From assembly GCA_964035015.1 (NCBI GenBank), contig OZ036015.1:7559018-7623017 (forward strand): a stretch of 64,000 bases of DNA. Direction: 5' to 3'. The stretch is from Corallium rubrum (Eukaryota; Cnidaria; Anthozoa; Scleralcyonacea; Coralliidae). The notes under the pieces were generated by a model. It was not told the DNA's origin. It did no database searches and worked only from the letters and a program-made list of their open reading frames with translations. This document shows positions 21,801 through 28,486 of the stretch, one piece after another (positions within the stretch are counted from its first letter, which is position 1; each line of letters opens with the position of its first letter). Made by a program: the position numbers and the translations under genes.

Positions 21801-21978
21801 CGCGTAAGATCTCCCCTTGTTCTCCTAGCTTCCCTAAATGGCCAAAACGAAGCAAGTCCTCTTCGCTTAAAGGTTCGTCACTTCCAGTTTCCTCCGAAAC
21901 GGCTTGAGGACGGTGTAGGATTGCTTCCAGAAGCACCAATGTTGATAGAAGAAACGATATAGATCCAGAAAAGGCCAT
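2713..21978 (-). CDS. JmjC (cupin-8) / aldo-keto reductase fusion protein, 3' end missing
   Basis: The assembled product has at least 502 residues from exons 21978-21211, 18716-18564, 13513-13321, 8463-8382, 4135-3964 and 2851-2713. All five introns have GT/AG ends and matching phases. Residues 1-25 look like a signal peptide (hydrophobic FLLSTLVLLEAIL), so the product should enter the secretory pathway. A cupin-8/JmjC domain follows: HQD gives metal ligands H194 and D196, K209 in GTKVLLI is a likely 2-oxoglutarate contact, and WWHQV gives H273. From about residue 365 the chain becomes an AKR (TKLMMHSGYE-IPLLGFGTGF), with a complete tetrad D402, Y407, K432, H466. By family, the first half would be an Fe(II)/2-oxoglutarate hydroxylase and the second an NAD(P)H carbonyl reductase; substrates are unknown. 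The remaining AKR (about 150-200 residues, including the cofactor-binding C-terminus) lies beyond the left edge. The second Met (21978) is preferred over 22035 because it gives a clean signal peptide and has a purine at -3 and G at +4. Confidence 0.85.
2905..3916. repeat. One-kilobase polypyrimidine tract in an AKR intron
   Basis: Almost pure C/T on the plus strand, built from CCCTCTCTTCTCCCTCC variants; the transcript strand is pure purine (GGGAGAAGAGAGGG type). It fills most of the 1.1-kb intron between exons 5 and 6. Long ORFs on both strands (SLPPSLL, GREKRGG) are compositional artefacts. Confidence 0.95.
3964..4135 (-). CDS. JmjC-AKR exon 5: AKR catalytic Asp, Tyr and Lys
   Basis: Acceptor TTAAAG, donor GTAGAG, 172 nt. 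It encodes LVDTAVAYKNEEAVGNAI, matching the AKR signature with catalytic Asp and Tyr, then SGVPREEVVIVDKVHP with the catalytic Lys, and ends SSLKKLK in phase 0. Confidence 0.92.
4136..5503. other. Intron sequence without recognised features
   Basis: Part of the intron between AKR exons 4 and 5. I see no gene, RNA or clear repeat in it. There is GGCCACTGGCC-type inverted sequence around 4233-4312 and an otherwise ordinary AT-rich sequence; short ORFs here lack any family signature. Confidence 0.5.
5504..6263. mobile_element. Non-autonomous hAT element with 8-bp TSD
   Basis: Terminal inverted repeat TAGTGCTG/CAGCACTA, flanked on both sides by the exact 8-bp duplication TATCGTAC (5496-5503 and 6264-6271). 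Subterminal regions are packed with GCTCCGGC/GCCGGAGC repeats (5528-5580 and 6152-6255), as in hAT elements where they serve as transposase binding sites. No transposase. It lies in an intron of the JmjC-AKR gene. Confidence 0.85.
6708..7522. mobile_element. Nested palindromic MITE built from GCGATCGC modules
   Basis: A module of about 65 bp (GGTGGATTTCCATTCAGTGC, then a CGCGCGATCGA core, then GCGATCGCTTTCTTT) is repeated about eight times in alternating orientation, interspersed with GACTGGATCCGTTCCACCCG blocks. The outer ends AGGTGGATTTCC/GGAAATCCACCT are flanked by TTA on both sides (6705-6707, 7523-7525), fitting a PIF/Harbinger-type 3-bp duplication. Several adjoining hairpins would form in single strands. 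Confidence 0.75.
7714..8116. mobile_element. Harbinger-type MITE with repeated ends
   Basis: Starts GACCCCGTTCACACTATA and ends TATAGTGTGAACGAGGCC, flanked by TAA on both sides (7711-7713, 8117-8119). An extra inverted end (TATAGTGTGAACGGGGC, about 7999-8015) and repeated TTTTGTGCCGGCACGAAAAC segments show an internal duplication. No coding capacity; the TAA duplication fits PIF/Harbinger. Confidence 0.75.
8135..8340 (-). repeat. 5S rRNA-derived SINE-like sequence
   Basis: The minus strand contains GGTTAGTACTTGGATGG followed by GACCGCTTGGGAA, the 3' portion of 5S rRNA (box C side), preceded by a degenerate TTAAGCCCGG. It is followed by a non-5S tail including TTTTCGCCGGGTTCTCCGG. Lacking the 5' half and with mismatches, it is a SINE3-like or pseudogene copy rather than a functional 5S gene. 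It ends about 40 bp before AKR exon 4. Confidence 0.75.
8382..8463 (-). CDS. JmjC-AKR exon 4: AKR glycine-rich start
   Basis: Acceptor CTGCAG, donor GTCAGC, 82 nt. The first two bases complete an Ile codon with the last base of exon 3, giving IPLLGFGTGF, the conserved first beta-strand/turn of AKRs. It ends KTGYR across the next junction. Too small and split for ORF finders. Confidence 0.87.
8806..9082. mobile_element. MITE with CCGTGTTTGGATACTCTGAT ends, copy 1
   Basis: Inverted and direct copies of TTCCGTGTTTGGATACTC lie at both ends and in the middle. A second copy, about 270 bp, in the opposite orientation is at 18204-18478. It contains no ORF. Class unassigned. Confidence 0.65.
9083..9536. 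other. Intron sequence, no feature recognised
   Basis: AT-rich sequence with a short G run (9287-9297). Nothing coding or repetitive was recognised. It belongs to the intron between JmjC-AKR exons 3 and 4. Confidence 0.4.
9537..9722. mobile_element. Palindromic MITE with GACGTCAC arms
   Basis: Arms of about 80 bp: AACAAATAGATTCCATTTT and GAAGACGTCACAACGT at the left are inverted at the right as ACGTTGTGACGTCATC and AAAATGGAATCTATTTGTT. The loop is about 35 bp. No coding capacity. A (TA)n run follows immediately. Confidence 0.75.
9722..9824. repeat. (TA)n microsatellite
   Basis: About 100 bp of TA repeats between the palindromic MITE and the 277-bp array. Confidence 0.95.
9825..11990. repeat. 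277-bp tandem array carrying tRNA-like modules, with an inverted end
   Basis: Six near-identical plus-oriented units follow each other at 276-277-bp spacing (from about 10220 to 11970). The left end holds one complete and one partial unit in the opposite orientation, so the array mirrors itself near 10210. Each unit has a tRNA-like core: GGCTCAGTGGTCAGAGCA (D arm/A box), an anticodon arm with loop CTAGAAT (AGA, Ser-like), and GGTCGTGGGTTCAATTCC (B box), with CCTCCG/CGGAGG as acceptor stem. The rest is AT-rich unit-specific sequence. The shared 95-residue ORF is a repeat artefact. Confidence 0.85.
12000..12957. other. Intron sequence with a degenerate repeat
   Basis: Around 12221-12440 lies CAGTGGCAGATACAGGATTT and a GGTCCAGGGGCATGCTTCCC / GAGTCTCTGAAG block that recurs at about 30305, 31680, 42880 and 48750. 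A CCCCCCTGTATCTGACCCTG end lies near 12890-12910. It may be a decayed hAT-like element, but I could not find matching target duplications. The remainder has no recognised feature. Confidence 0.4.
12958..13308 (-). repeat. Diverged copy of the 277-bp tRNA-like repeat
   Basis: Minus-strand copy of the unit found at 9825-11990, with the same tRNA-like core (CCAATGGGCCGCGGAGG on the plus strand) and flanks, plus a partial second start (GTGTTCTGAGGATTTTGGGTG at about 13244). It ends about 13 bp from the splice donor of JmjC-AKR exon 3, so the insertion nearly reached the exon. Confidence 0.75.
13321..13513 (-). CDS. JmjC-AKR exon 3: linker and start of AKR
   Basis: Acceptor TTGTAG, donor GTAAGT, 193 nt ending in phase 1. 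It begins KIVEVAKHAKLFEDAVELYP (helical linker) and ends TKLMMHSGYE, which matches the usual AKR N-terminal strand. This exon carries the junction between the two domains, so it is the decisive evidence for fusion. A tRNA-derived repeat ends only a few bases beyond its donor. Confidence 0.85.
14342..14481. mobile_element. Small MITE inside the hAT 5' region
   Basis: Ends GGGCTGTTTTCCACT and AGTGGAAAACAGCC are inverted repeats flanked by TAA on each side. Inner arms AATTCCGCTCCGCGCGGAA pair with the left arm. The 3-bp TAA duplication fits PIF/Harbinger. It lies about 150 bp upstream of the transposase start, perhaps within its promoter region. Confidence 0.65.
14633..17458 (+). CDS. hAT transposase with C-terminal zinc and Tudor-like modules
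   Basis: 941 residues, single exon. N-terminus: a BED/CGGBP1-like zinc finger (C48, C51, H66, H72). Catalytic core with RNase H-like fold: D174 in LLTDELSDDEGR, D245 in FNSDNVAYM, the CHSHIVNL motif (270-277), and E576 in YDVERSFSSYN within the hAT C-terminal dimerisation region (RRNLNEQTLKAIHFLNWN). Unlike a typical 500-700-residue hAT transposase it continues with a low-complexity linker, a Cys-rich module (about 742-790: CYLCQREV, KCSECKR, HICTAC) and a final ~90-residue domain ending around FVWPDIDDESW, which looks Tudor/SH3-like. By family it cuts and pastes the element by binding the terminal repeats in the nucleus. No stop or frameshift is seen. It runs opposite to the host gene. Confidence 0.85.
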   Translation: MDKYVVKTLAEGPKAKPKSHLAVNINAIQRASKYPKGTFHVDDGLLFCSKCNIVVDHVRKSTVDDHLKSKGHNKANSIGKQKSIKTALKATTNAKEEKIKVCHEWIYACAAANIPLLKSDNPSLREFLTTRVQNGGAIPGSSQLRDEYLFDVYLVEKEELKQKLSGKKVALLTDELSDDEGRYVMDVLAVILDFDELSPHGNTCAYLLDTHFLTSTTNVTVSQTVIKVVNDCNISFDDVLIFNSDNVAYMKKAFSSTLSVIFPNCVHITCHSHIVNLVISDFKKTFPEVTEFVKLFRNLFYVPSGRKSRFLNFLRKITTENESVSMPPNPTTKSWSAWLDSVLYHADRFMRYGDFISSELDLAGQPSNSLLRLDEIFKDEMHLLKLKIQMAFIKNKAPTLLIYLDYFQMKVPHVTQAYNKMNQLLDYLKENTNVDFNDLPDSFHDLVLEIDEQDVLEWQFESAFKQAEAKLRKYIVDGGQPASDFLKEVRILDPRNIVSSSKLHSSYSNIPGFKDTVTNEEWQKYVNILGPDAVSESEHGKVDLKLFWKSNANELPELYKFASCYCTGTLGSYDVERSFSSYNSILDSKRRNLNEQTLKAIHFLNWNLRVKNSIREESTTPKPVHEVTKKSSRHLSTKLPKPCPPPISVTKQDQDEEGRCQEKSEVLHASPSTSNTTPQLTSIRGALDVRKTKLCSQPLTNQENRSQEKVTIHNSPPRSKIATPRHISIQEAIKQKSVHDSKCCYLCQREVSYGHKCSECKRIVCTFPACCSIEETSNDVLHICTACRGAIAKEKEKQPSRNKRKSKSLNDSTTQRQTKVSRKGKINETVSSTKEISCGVSTSKEGTGDITPRNLTSGMYVRVKLTAPRAQDPKMFYGVILKAEQEDIEVRFMREIKASGSNTCYFVWPDIDDESWISNGDIVETLACPIIDKRGHYHFSS
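18204..18478. mobile_element. MITE with CCGTGTTTGGATACTC ends, copy 2
   Basis: Inverted copy of 8806-9082, sharing the GGATCAGAGTATCCAAACAC ends and the CTTTCGAAAAGCTAAAAAC interior. It interrupts the last unit of the 122-bp satellite. It ends about 85 bp from JmjC-AKR exon 2. Confidence 0.7.
18564..18716 (-). CDS. JmjC-AKR exon 2: end of JmjC domain
   Basis: Acceptor TTGCAG, donor GTAAGA, 51 codons, phase 0 on both sides. It encodes EAGDVLYNPQLWWHQVRSY, which supplies the second metal-binding histidine (H273), and the SPNIAVSLWF strand typical of the end of a JmjC/cupin-8 fold. An acidic stretch SEDEDAPDYDV closes it. Confidence 0.9.
18911..19238 (+). pseudogene. C-terminal remnant of a Tigger/pogo transposase
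   Basis: The frame reads MSNLAQVFGESFSAEEVNAW, then ITEDDIISSV and the acidic ESDSEDEEEAEP region, which resembles the region after the DDE core in Tigger/jerky proteins. The N-terminal DNA-binding and catalytic parts are missing and the frame runs into a nested MITE, so it cannot be functional. Confidence 0.65.
19239..19565. mobile_element. Palindromic MITE nested in the Tigger relic
   Basis: Ends GGGCCTGTTTATATGATCCC and GGGATCATATAAACAGACCC are inverted, with arms of about 70 bp, flanked by TTA on both sides (19236-19238, 19566-19568). The TTA duplication fits PIF/Harbinger. It contains no ORF of its own. Confidence 0.8.
19990..21070. other. Intron sequence with two small repeat copies
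   Basis: In the intron between JmjC-AKR exons 1 and 2. An AAGACCCTGGCAAAGGCTGG block at 20098-20120 recurs inverted near 20999-21025, with a second AGAAGACCCTGGGTACGAGG at 21038. The rest (about 20180-20930) is AT-rich with nothing recognised. Confidence 0.4.
21211..21978 (-). CDS. JmjC-AKR exon 1: signal peptide and first JmjC half
   Basis: This exon encodes 256 residues ending PRIAGVPFHE, then the donor GTATAA, phase 0. It holds the signal peptide, the cupin-8 N-terminal region (LDYFPNGKDFYDHFIRKRKP, PLIMRGVSKQWPAF) and the metal motif HQD with the following NLLTVLSGTKVLLI. An in-frame extension to a Met at 22035 adds 19 residues; I think it is untranslated. Confidence 0.88.
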
Positions 21979-22280
21979 TTCTCCTCGAAGAAAGATTTGA
22001 TCTACCAAACGACAAAACGAAAACAATACATACAACTCTAACGGAAGACGCTTAATACTTGCAGCTGCTTTTTCTCAAAGATTGACAGCCTTCAATTTCG
22101 CGCTGTTGTATTCATTAGAAAAGAGATTTAGTATTTTAATTAAATCCATATTACGCACAATGATATGGACGTTACCATGCTTTTCAGAGCATTTTAAATA
22201 AATCAGTTCACATCACTGATATGCGAAGGGCAGATGTTGTTTAGGACGCCATTTTGATTTTTAAAATTCAACGCGGGCTC
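21979..22280 (-). promoter_or_regulatory. Presumed 5' region of the JmjC-AKR gene
   Basis: About 300 bp between the start codon and a large minisatellite must hold the 5'UTR and core promoter if there is no upstream non-coding exon. I see no clear TATA box or initiator and assign it by position only. Confidence 0.35.
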
Positions 22281-22285
22281 AAGTG

Positions 22286-24118
22286 AAAATGTTAATTTAT
22301 TTTAATTATTACCATATCTTATTCTAATTATTACTATATATTATTTTAATTATTACTGTACATTATTCTAATTATTACTATATATTATTCTAATTATTAC
22401 TATATATTATTCTAATTATTACTATACATTATTCTAATTATTACTATATATTATTCTAATTATTACTATATATTATTCTAATTATTACTATATATTATTC
22501 TAATTATTACTATATATTATTCTAATTATTACTATATATTATTCTAATTATTACTATATATTATTCTAATTATTACTATATATTATTCTAATTATTACTA
22601 TATATTATTCTAATTATTACTATATATTATTCTAATTATTACTATATATTATTCTAATTATTACTATATATTATTCTAATTATTACTATATATTATTCTA
22701 ATTATTACTATATATTATTCTAATTATTACTATATATTATTCTAATTATTACTATATATTATTCTAATTATTACTATATATTATTCTAATTATTACTATA
22801 TATTATTCTAATTATTACTATATATTATTCTAATTATTACTATATATTATTCTATTATTATATTACTATATTATTATTCTTAATTATTACTATATATTAT
22901 TCTAATTATTACTATATATTATTCTAATTATTACTATATATTATTCTAATTATTACTATATATTATTCTAATTATTACTATATATTATTCTAATTATTAC
23001 TATATATTATTCTAATTATTACTATATATTATTCTAATTATTACTATATATTATTCTAATTATTACTATATATTATTCTAATTATTACTATATATTATTC
23101 TAATTATTACTATATATTATTCTAATTATTACTATATATTATTCTAATTATTACTATATATTATTCTAATTATTACTATATATTATTCTAATTATTACTA
23201 TATATTATTCTAATTATTACTATATATTATTCTAATTATTACTATATATTATTCTAATTATTACTATATATTATTCTAATTATTACTATATATTATTCTA
23301 ATTATTACTATATATTATTCTAATTATTACTATACATTATTCTAATTATTACTATATATTATTCTAATTATTAATATATCTATTATTATTCTAATTATTA
23401 CTATATATTATTTAATATTATTCTAATTCTTACTATATATTATTTAATATTATTCTAATTATTAATGTATATTATTTAATATTATTCTAATTCTTACTAT
23501 ATATTATTTAATATTATTCTAATTATTCATGTATGTTATTTAATATTATTCTAATTATTACTATATATTATTTAATATTATTCTAATTATTACTATATTA
23601 TTTAATATTATTCTAATTCTTACTGTATATTATTCTAATTATTACTGTATATTATTTAATATTATTCTAATTATTACTGTATATTATTTAATATTATTCT
23701 AATTATTACTGCATATTATTTAATATTATTCTAATTCTTACTATATATTATTTAGTATTATTCTAATTATCACTGTATATTATTTAATATTATTCTAATT
23801 CTTACTATATATTATTAAATATTATTCTAATTCTCACTGTATATTATTTAATATTATTCTAATTATTACTGTATATTATTTAATATTATTCTAATTCTTA
23901 CTGTATATTATTTAAGATTATTCTAATTATTACTGTATATTATTTAATATTATTCTAATTCTTACTATATATTATTTAATAAATATTCTAATTATTACTA
24001 TATATTATTTAATATTATTCTAATTCTTACTATATATTATTTAATAAATATTCTAATTATTACTATATATTATTTAATACTATTCTAATTATTACTATAT
24101 ATTATTTAATATTATAAC
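22286..24118. repeat. 22-bp AT-rich minisatellite
   Basis: Unit TTCTAATTATTACTATATATTA repeated with high fidelity from about 22330 to 23370, then diverging into TTTAATATTATTCTAATTCT variants to about 24118. The transition from homogeneous to degenerate units suggests recent expansion at the left side. It begins about 300 bp upstream of the JmjC-AKR start. Confidence 0.95.
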
Positions 24119-24480
24119 TATTATTAACGATGTTATTTCAGTTTCTAATCTCCCACCTGATTAATAAGATCTAGTAATCACAAACACAAGCTCACACTAA
24201 TTAACCCAAATTATCTCTTCAACTGCATTCTTCCTTTTCAACCCATGCTATCTCATCTCTCTCCACTACTCAACTCCATGATGTCTCCGATCTTCCTTTC
24301 CTTCTCACACTAGCCTCTAACCTGTACGAAATTAATATTTTCTTCAGTTCATGCTGTCACCATTACATTTCTCTGACACAGGTCCAGATCTGCTTGTTGC
24401 TCTTTTAGTATTGGATAAATCAAATTTAAATCTTAAAAGAAATTGCACTAATTTATTATTCATACCAGTATTAAAGAGAG
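24119..24480. other. Intergenic sequence, nothing recognised
   Basis: Between the AT minisatellite and a palindromic element. Pyrimidine-rich stretches such as CATCTCTCTCCACTACTCAA are present but no ORF, RNA or repeat copy was recognised. Confidence 0.4.
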
Positions 24481-24491
24481 TATAATAAGTA

Positions 24492-24654
24492 GAGGATATT
24501 ACACGGTGGCGCAAAGAAATGAATTTTATCTTCGAGTGGAGGAAAACAATATTTTACAAATGAGTATTTTACAAATGAGTGTAGCGAATGAGTAAAATAT
24601 TGTTTTTGCCACGAGAAGATAAAAGTCGTATCTTCAAGCCACTGTGTAATGTTC
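24492..24654. mobile_element. Short palindromic element
   Basis: Left arm ATTACACGGTGGC, TTTTATCTTCGAGTGG, AACAATATTTTAC is matched inverted by GTAAAATATTG, CCACGAGAAGATAAAA and GCCACTGTGTAAT. The arms are about 70 bp. Foldback/MITE of unknown class. Confidence 0.65.
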
Positions 24655-24895
24655 TTTTTATTATATAGATTCAATGCAAAAAGCGGTAAAATTCTAAATG
24701 ACATCATCGATATCTTCACTAGTGAGGATATGGAAAATACGACACTGTATCTTTCCTAGTAAAACACTCGCATCTATACAATAAATACGTATTAACTTGT
24801 ACATCTATTAGCAACAAGCAATAATTATAAAATCCTAGAATTTAAATCTATTATATACAATGTCAGTCATATCTAAATTAGATTAAATTTGTTAG

Positions 24896-25104
24896 CAGGC
24901 CTCATTATATCTTTTTGTGCCTCCGAGCAGAATTTAGAAGTTGGAAATGTGCCTGCAAAAATTTGTGCTCCTTTTCAAGTTTTGCTAAACAGTTTTAATA
25001 ATTAGCTTAAAAATCACCAAAATAAATTGTGCCTGCACAAAATGAAATTTGAAATTTGTGCCTGCGAGTGGCACTCGCGTGCTTGCACACTTTAATGAGG
25101 TCTG
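24896..25104. mobile_element. hAT MITE with exact 8-bp TSD
   Basis: Ends CAGGCCTCATTA and TTTAATGAGGTCTG; TTTGTTAG is duplicated exactly on both sides (24888-24895, 25105-25112). Subterminal TTGTGCCTGC/GCAGGCAC motifs. 209 bp, no ORF. Confidence 0.85.
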
Positions 25105-25147
25105 TTTGTTAGTATCCAAATATCAAATAAAAAAACACTTTATATAC

Positions 25148-25500
25148 ATTATTGTTCTAGGGATTTTTAGTGAAGGAAAATTCGAGTGCAGAATAAATAC
25201 ATTTTAAGACCAAACCGGGACCAGTTGTGAAAAATGCAACTACACACTGGCCTTCCAGCAGGAATTGAACCCACGACCTGGCGATTCTAGTGCAATGCTC
25301 TGACAACTCTCGGCAACGGCCTCCATGGCTCAGTGGTCAGAGCATTGCACTAGAATCGCAAGGTCGTGGGTTCAATTCCTGCTGGAAGGCCAGTGTGTAG
25401 TTGCATTTTTCACAACTGGTCCCGGTTTGGTCTTAAAATGTATATATTCTACACCCGAATTTTCCTTCACTAAAAATCCCTAGAACATCTATAATCGAGT
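25148..25500. repeat. Inverted pair of the tRNA-like 277-bp family
   Basis: Left half (minus orientation) and right half (plus) both carry the GGCTCAGTGGTCAGAGCATT / GGTCGTGGGTTCAATTCC core and the AATTTTCCTTCAC end, meeting near 25307. It is a dispersed relative of the array at 9825-11990, in a foldback arrangement. Confidence 0.8.
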
Positions 25501-25573
25501 GAAATGCCCAATATTACTTTACATTATTGTCTGGCTATGGTGCAACTCGGGTCCATGCTCCTTAAAAATTCAA

Positions 25574-25704
25574 TAAAAAAATACCTGGGTTTCCAGTTTC
25601 CCGACCCTACCTAGTTTTTTGCTAGCAAAATGCCAAACCTAGTTGGCATTTTGCTAGCAAAAAACTAGGTAGGGTCGGGAAACTGGAAACCCAGGTATTT
25701 TTTT
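25574..25704. repeat. Perfect 62-bp-arm hairpin
   Basis: 25574-25635 is an exact reverse complement of 25642-25703 with a 6-nt spacer. Inner sequence TTTTGCTAGCAAAA is itself palindromic. The terminal CCCAGGTATTTTT recurs at about 25899 and 26090, which suggests further fragments of the same repeat. Confidence 0.85.
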
Positions 25705-26019
25705 TTGCCTTATCACTAGCATGATTTGCATCTTGGGATAGCAAGCGTGGCATCAGAACCTAGTAATATGCTCAAAATTAGCTTGAATAGATGTGCTAGC
25801 ATAATTGATATTTGGTGTTGGAATTCCTAGGCACTAAATTAAAAAAAAAATCCAACCTACCCTAACTGTTAAGTTTTTGTTTAGAGAAATAGGAAACCCA
25901 GGTATTTTTTTTCTTTCTTAATTAAATACAGTAATGGAGCACCAAATTATAAAACTTGATATAGAAAAAATATTCAACAAAGTAGGTTACCCCCAAAAAA
26001 GAATAGCATCTTTTGTTTT

Positions 26020-26336
26020 ATATAAATAAGTCTTGTGGAAACACCACGTAAAATATTTAATGGCTGTCCCTCCTGAGAAATAGAAAACCCAGGTATTTTT
26101 AAATAGCACGTGGCGTGCCCTATTCGGAGAACATTCTTGATGTTGTTTTCTAATTAATAAAATTAACGTGATACGCCATTGTATTCTTACGTGATTTAAT
26201 TGATCAGTTGCTTAATTTATAAATGACGTGAGCCAACAGTTTGTTATTATTGCTCTGAAGACCTGAGTCAACAGGCCGAAAGCTTAGCAAAGAAATATTT
26301 TACGTGGTGTTTCCACAAAACTTATTTATATTACTT
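26020..26336. mobile_element. Element with inverted ends and CTGAAGA-hairpin motif
   Basis: TATAAATAAGTCTTGTGGAA, ACACCACGTAAAATATTT at the left is inverted at the right as AAATATTTTACGTGGTGT, TTCCACAAAACTTATTTATA. Just inside the right end is CTGAAGA, a CCTG...CAGG stem and CCGAAAGC. Class uncertain. Confidence 0.55.
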
Positions 26337-26743
26337 TATCGCCATGAAAACGTTCAAAGAATTAATTACTTTTTCTCTTCTCTTTTTTTTGTGTTTTAAC
26401 TAAGGGGGTACTAATATAGCTTGTGTCACAGTCGTAACTTGGTAAGAGTAAGGTCTGGGATTACTTGTTCTTGCATAAATTAAGTCCCAAGTTTTGGGGG
26501 AAATAATTTATGCACCTTAAAAAATAATGATGTAGTTTTTTGGTTACTATAGTACTATACCCACTTTTACATGTTTAAAGCGACAAATACAAGGTAAATT
26601 GAGAGACAGAGTCAGTATGTCATTTTGGTGGATTTGATCTCGTTGCATGATAATATTTAACATACTTAGCTCTAATATCACCCCTAGTTTTCTCCTGGTA
26701 GGAACAAGCAATCACTCGAGTGTTCAGATCTTACTCTGACTTA

Positions 26744-26882
26744 AGGCCCATTTCCACTCAGGAGAATTTTCCTCGGACAGGAAATTTCCCTTTGTCTTGT
26801 GAGCTCTTGGGCAGAACTAATGAGTTTGAGACAAAAGAAAATGTCCTGTCCAAAGAAAATTTTCCTGAGTGGAAATGGGCCT
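26744..26882. mobile_element. MITE with AGGCCCATTTCCACTCAG ends
   Basis: 139 bp. The right end CTGAGTGGAAATGGGCCT is the exact inverse of the left, and TTA flanks both sides (26741-26743, 26883-26885). The TTA duplication fits PIF/Harbinger. The inner arms pair over about 50 bp. Confidence 0.8.
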
Positions 26883-26902
26883 TTACTGAGTTAGGCATAG
26901 GG

Positions 26903-27466
26903 TAGCCCAAGCACAATGTGTGATTCTATTTAATAATTGATTTATTTTATATGGCATAGAAATGCATACTGTTTAATAGCATGTAACTGTTCATATTCTC
27001 TTTCATTAGATCAATATGTATCTATATGACTTGTTCATTGACCATAAAATTGAGCAGTGTTTTAATAATATAAATAAATTTACATGTAAATCTACATTAC
27101 CCCCTGCTGTGTTCACCTCGCTTAACCGTCGGATAAACATTGTTATATTACTAAGTAAGCAGTTAGTCTGAACAGTAAATTCGGTTTTCCTGTATATTTT
27201 ACGGTAAAAATAGTAATATAACAATGTTTATCCGACGGTTAAGCGAGGTGAACACAGCAGGGGGGTAATGTAGATTTAAATGTATATTTATTTATATTAT
27301 TAAAACACTGCTCAATTTTATGGCCAGTGAACAAGTCATATAGATACATATTGATCTTATGAAAGAGGATATGAACAGTTACATGCTATTAAACAGAATG
27401 CATTTCTATGCCATATAAAATAAATCAGTTATAAAATAGAATCACACATTGTGCTTGGGCTACTAT
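26903..27466. repeat. Large near-perfect foldback, about 265-bp arms
   Basis: From AGCCCAAGCACAATGTGTGA (26904) to TCACACATTGTGCTTGGGCT (ending 27462), the two halves are inverted copies with few differences, around a ~70-bp centre near 27180. No ORF. A short-lived, highly symmetrical structure suggests a recent event or active element. Confidence 0.8.
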
Positions 27467-27738
27467 GGTTAGGGCTTGTACCACTATAACCAGCAGGATA
27501 TACGATCCAGCCTGCCAGATGTTATATACCCAAACTATGCTTACTGTAGGTGTAGCCAAAAGACTTGTGAACACAGGAGAGTAATAGTAAAGCCTAGTTC
27601 TCATACATCGCCAACAGTTGCAGATCGTCGCTGATTTATGATTTAGATGCATGTTAAGTAATAAAGAACAATGCAGAAAAGCACTGCTTTTCTGCATAAG
27701 TTCCTTACTACTTAACATGCTGCTGCACTTCCCGTTTT

Positions 27739-28486
27739 CAGTGCTGTGAGTAACTTCGTTACAAGTAACTAGTTACACGTAATCGTTACTTTTTTGAGTA
27801 ACTTACCGGTAACTAGTTACTTTTTTCAGAAGGTAACTGTAACTGTAACTAGTTACAAAAAGTAGGAATAAAAAGTAACGATAACCAGTTACATCTACTG
27901 TCGAGAGCTACCGTTACTTTTTGTATCACGCAGTGGCGCATCAAGATGTCTTCGGCACAGCCAGTATCTGGATCAAATCCATGGCCGCACTTGGAAACGA
28001 TGTCCCAGTTCAAATCAGTAGCGGGACAAACCGTAAAGATAACTTGTTACTTTGTTCACCGAAAGTTAAAGAGTGCTCGGCTACTATCATCATAATATGC
28101 ATTGTCGAACGAATTTGCTTAAACATGTCCAGGTTAGCCAGCTTTTCATTGAACTGAACACACCGTTGCCTGCAAGTGCAGCATGTGAAAGGCTGTTCAG
28201 CCACGCAGGATTAATGTCAGACCACATCGTTGGTCAATGACTGATCGTAATTTTGAAAATTCTCTTCTGGTCAAATTATACAATAGTTTTGTCTAATTTA
28301 CATGCTTTCTCGATTTTAATAGCCGAATGAAAGAATAGGTGTAACCTGGTAATTGTAATTGCAACTAGTTACGAAATTTTTAAAGTAACTTTGTAACTTG
28401 TATCGGTAACTAGTTACTTTTCTGATGATGTAACTGTAACTGTAACTGTAACTAGTTACAAAAATTATGTAACTATTACAGCACTG
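27739..28486 (+). mobile_element. Decayed hAT element with GTAACTAGTTAC subterminal repeats
   Basis: Ends CAGTGCTGTGAGTAAC and GTTACTATTACAGCACTG-type inverse, exact 8-bp duplication CCCGTTTT (27731-27738, 28487-28494). Many GTAACTAGTTAC motifs fill the flanks. The interior still encodes a hAT dimerisation-domain fragment. Confidence 0.85.
28140..28300 (+). pseudogene. hAT transposase C-terminal remnant
   Basis: The plus strand near 28150-28235 reads LNTPLPASAACERLFSHAG, the conserved hAT C-terminal signature, followed by a stop (TGA). The catalytic region is missing, so this is a non-functional remnant. Confidence 0.75.

Noticed and set aside
21978..22035. Upstream Met as start of the JmjC-AKR protein
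   Set aside because: It would place 19 mixed residues before an otherwise clean signal peptide; the internal Met has purine at -3 and G at +4. A cap-site map would settle it.
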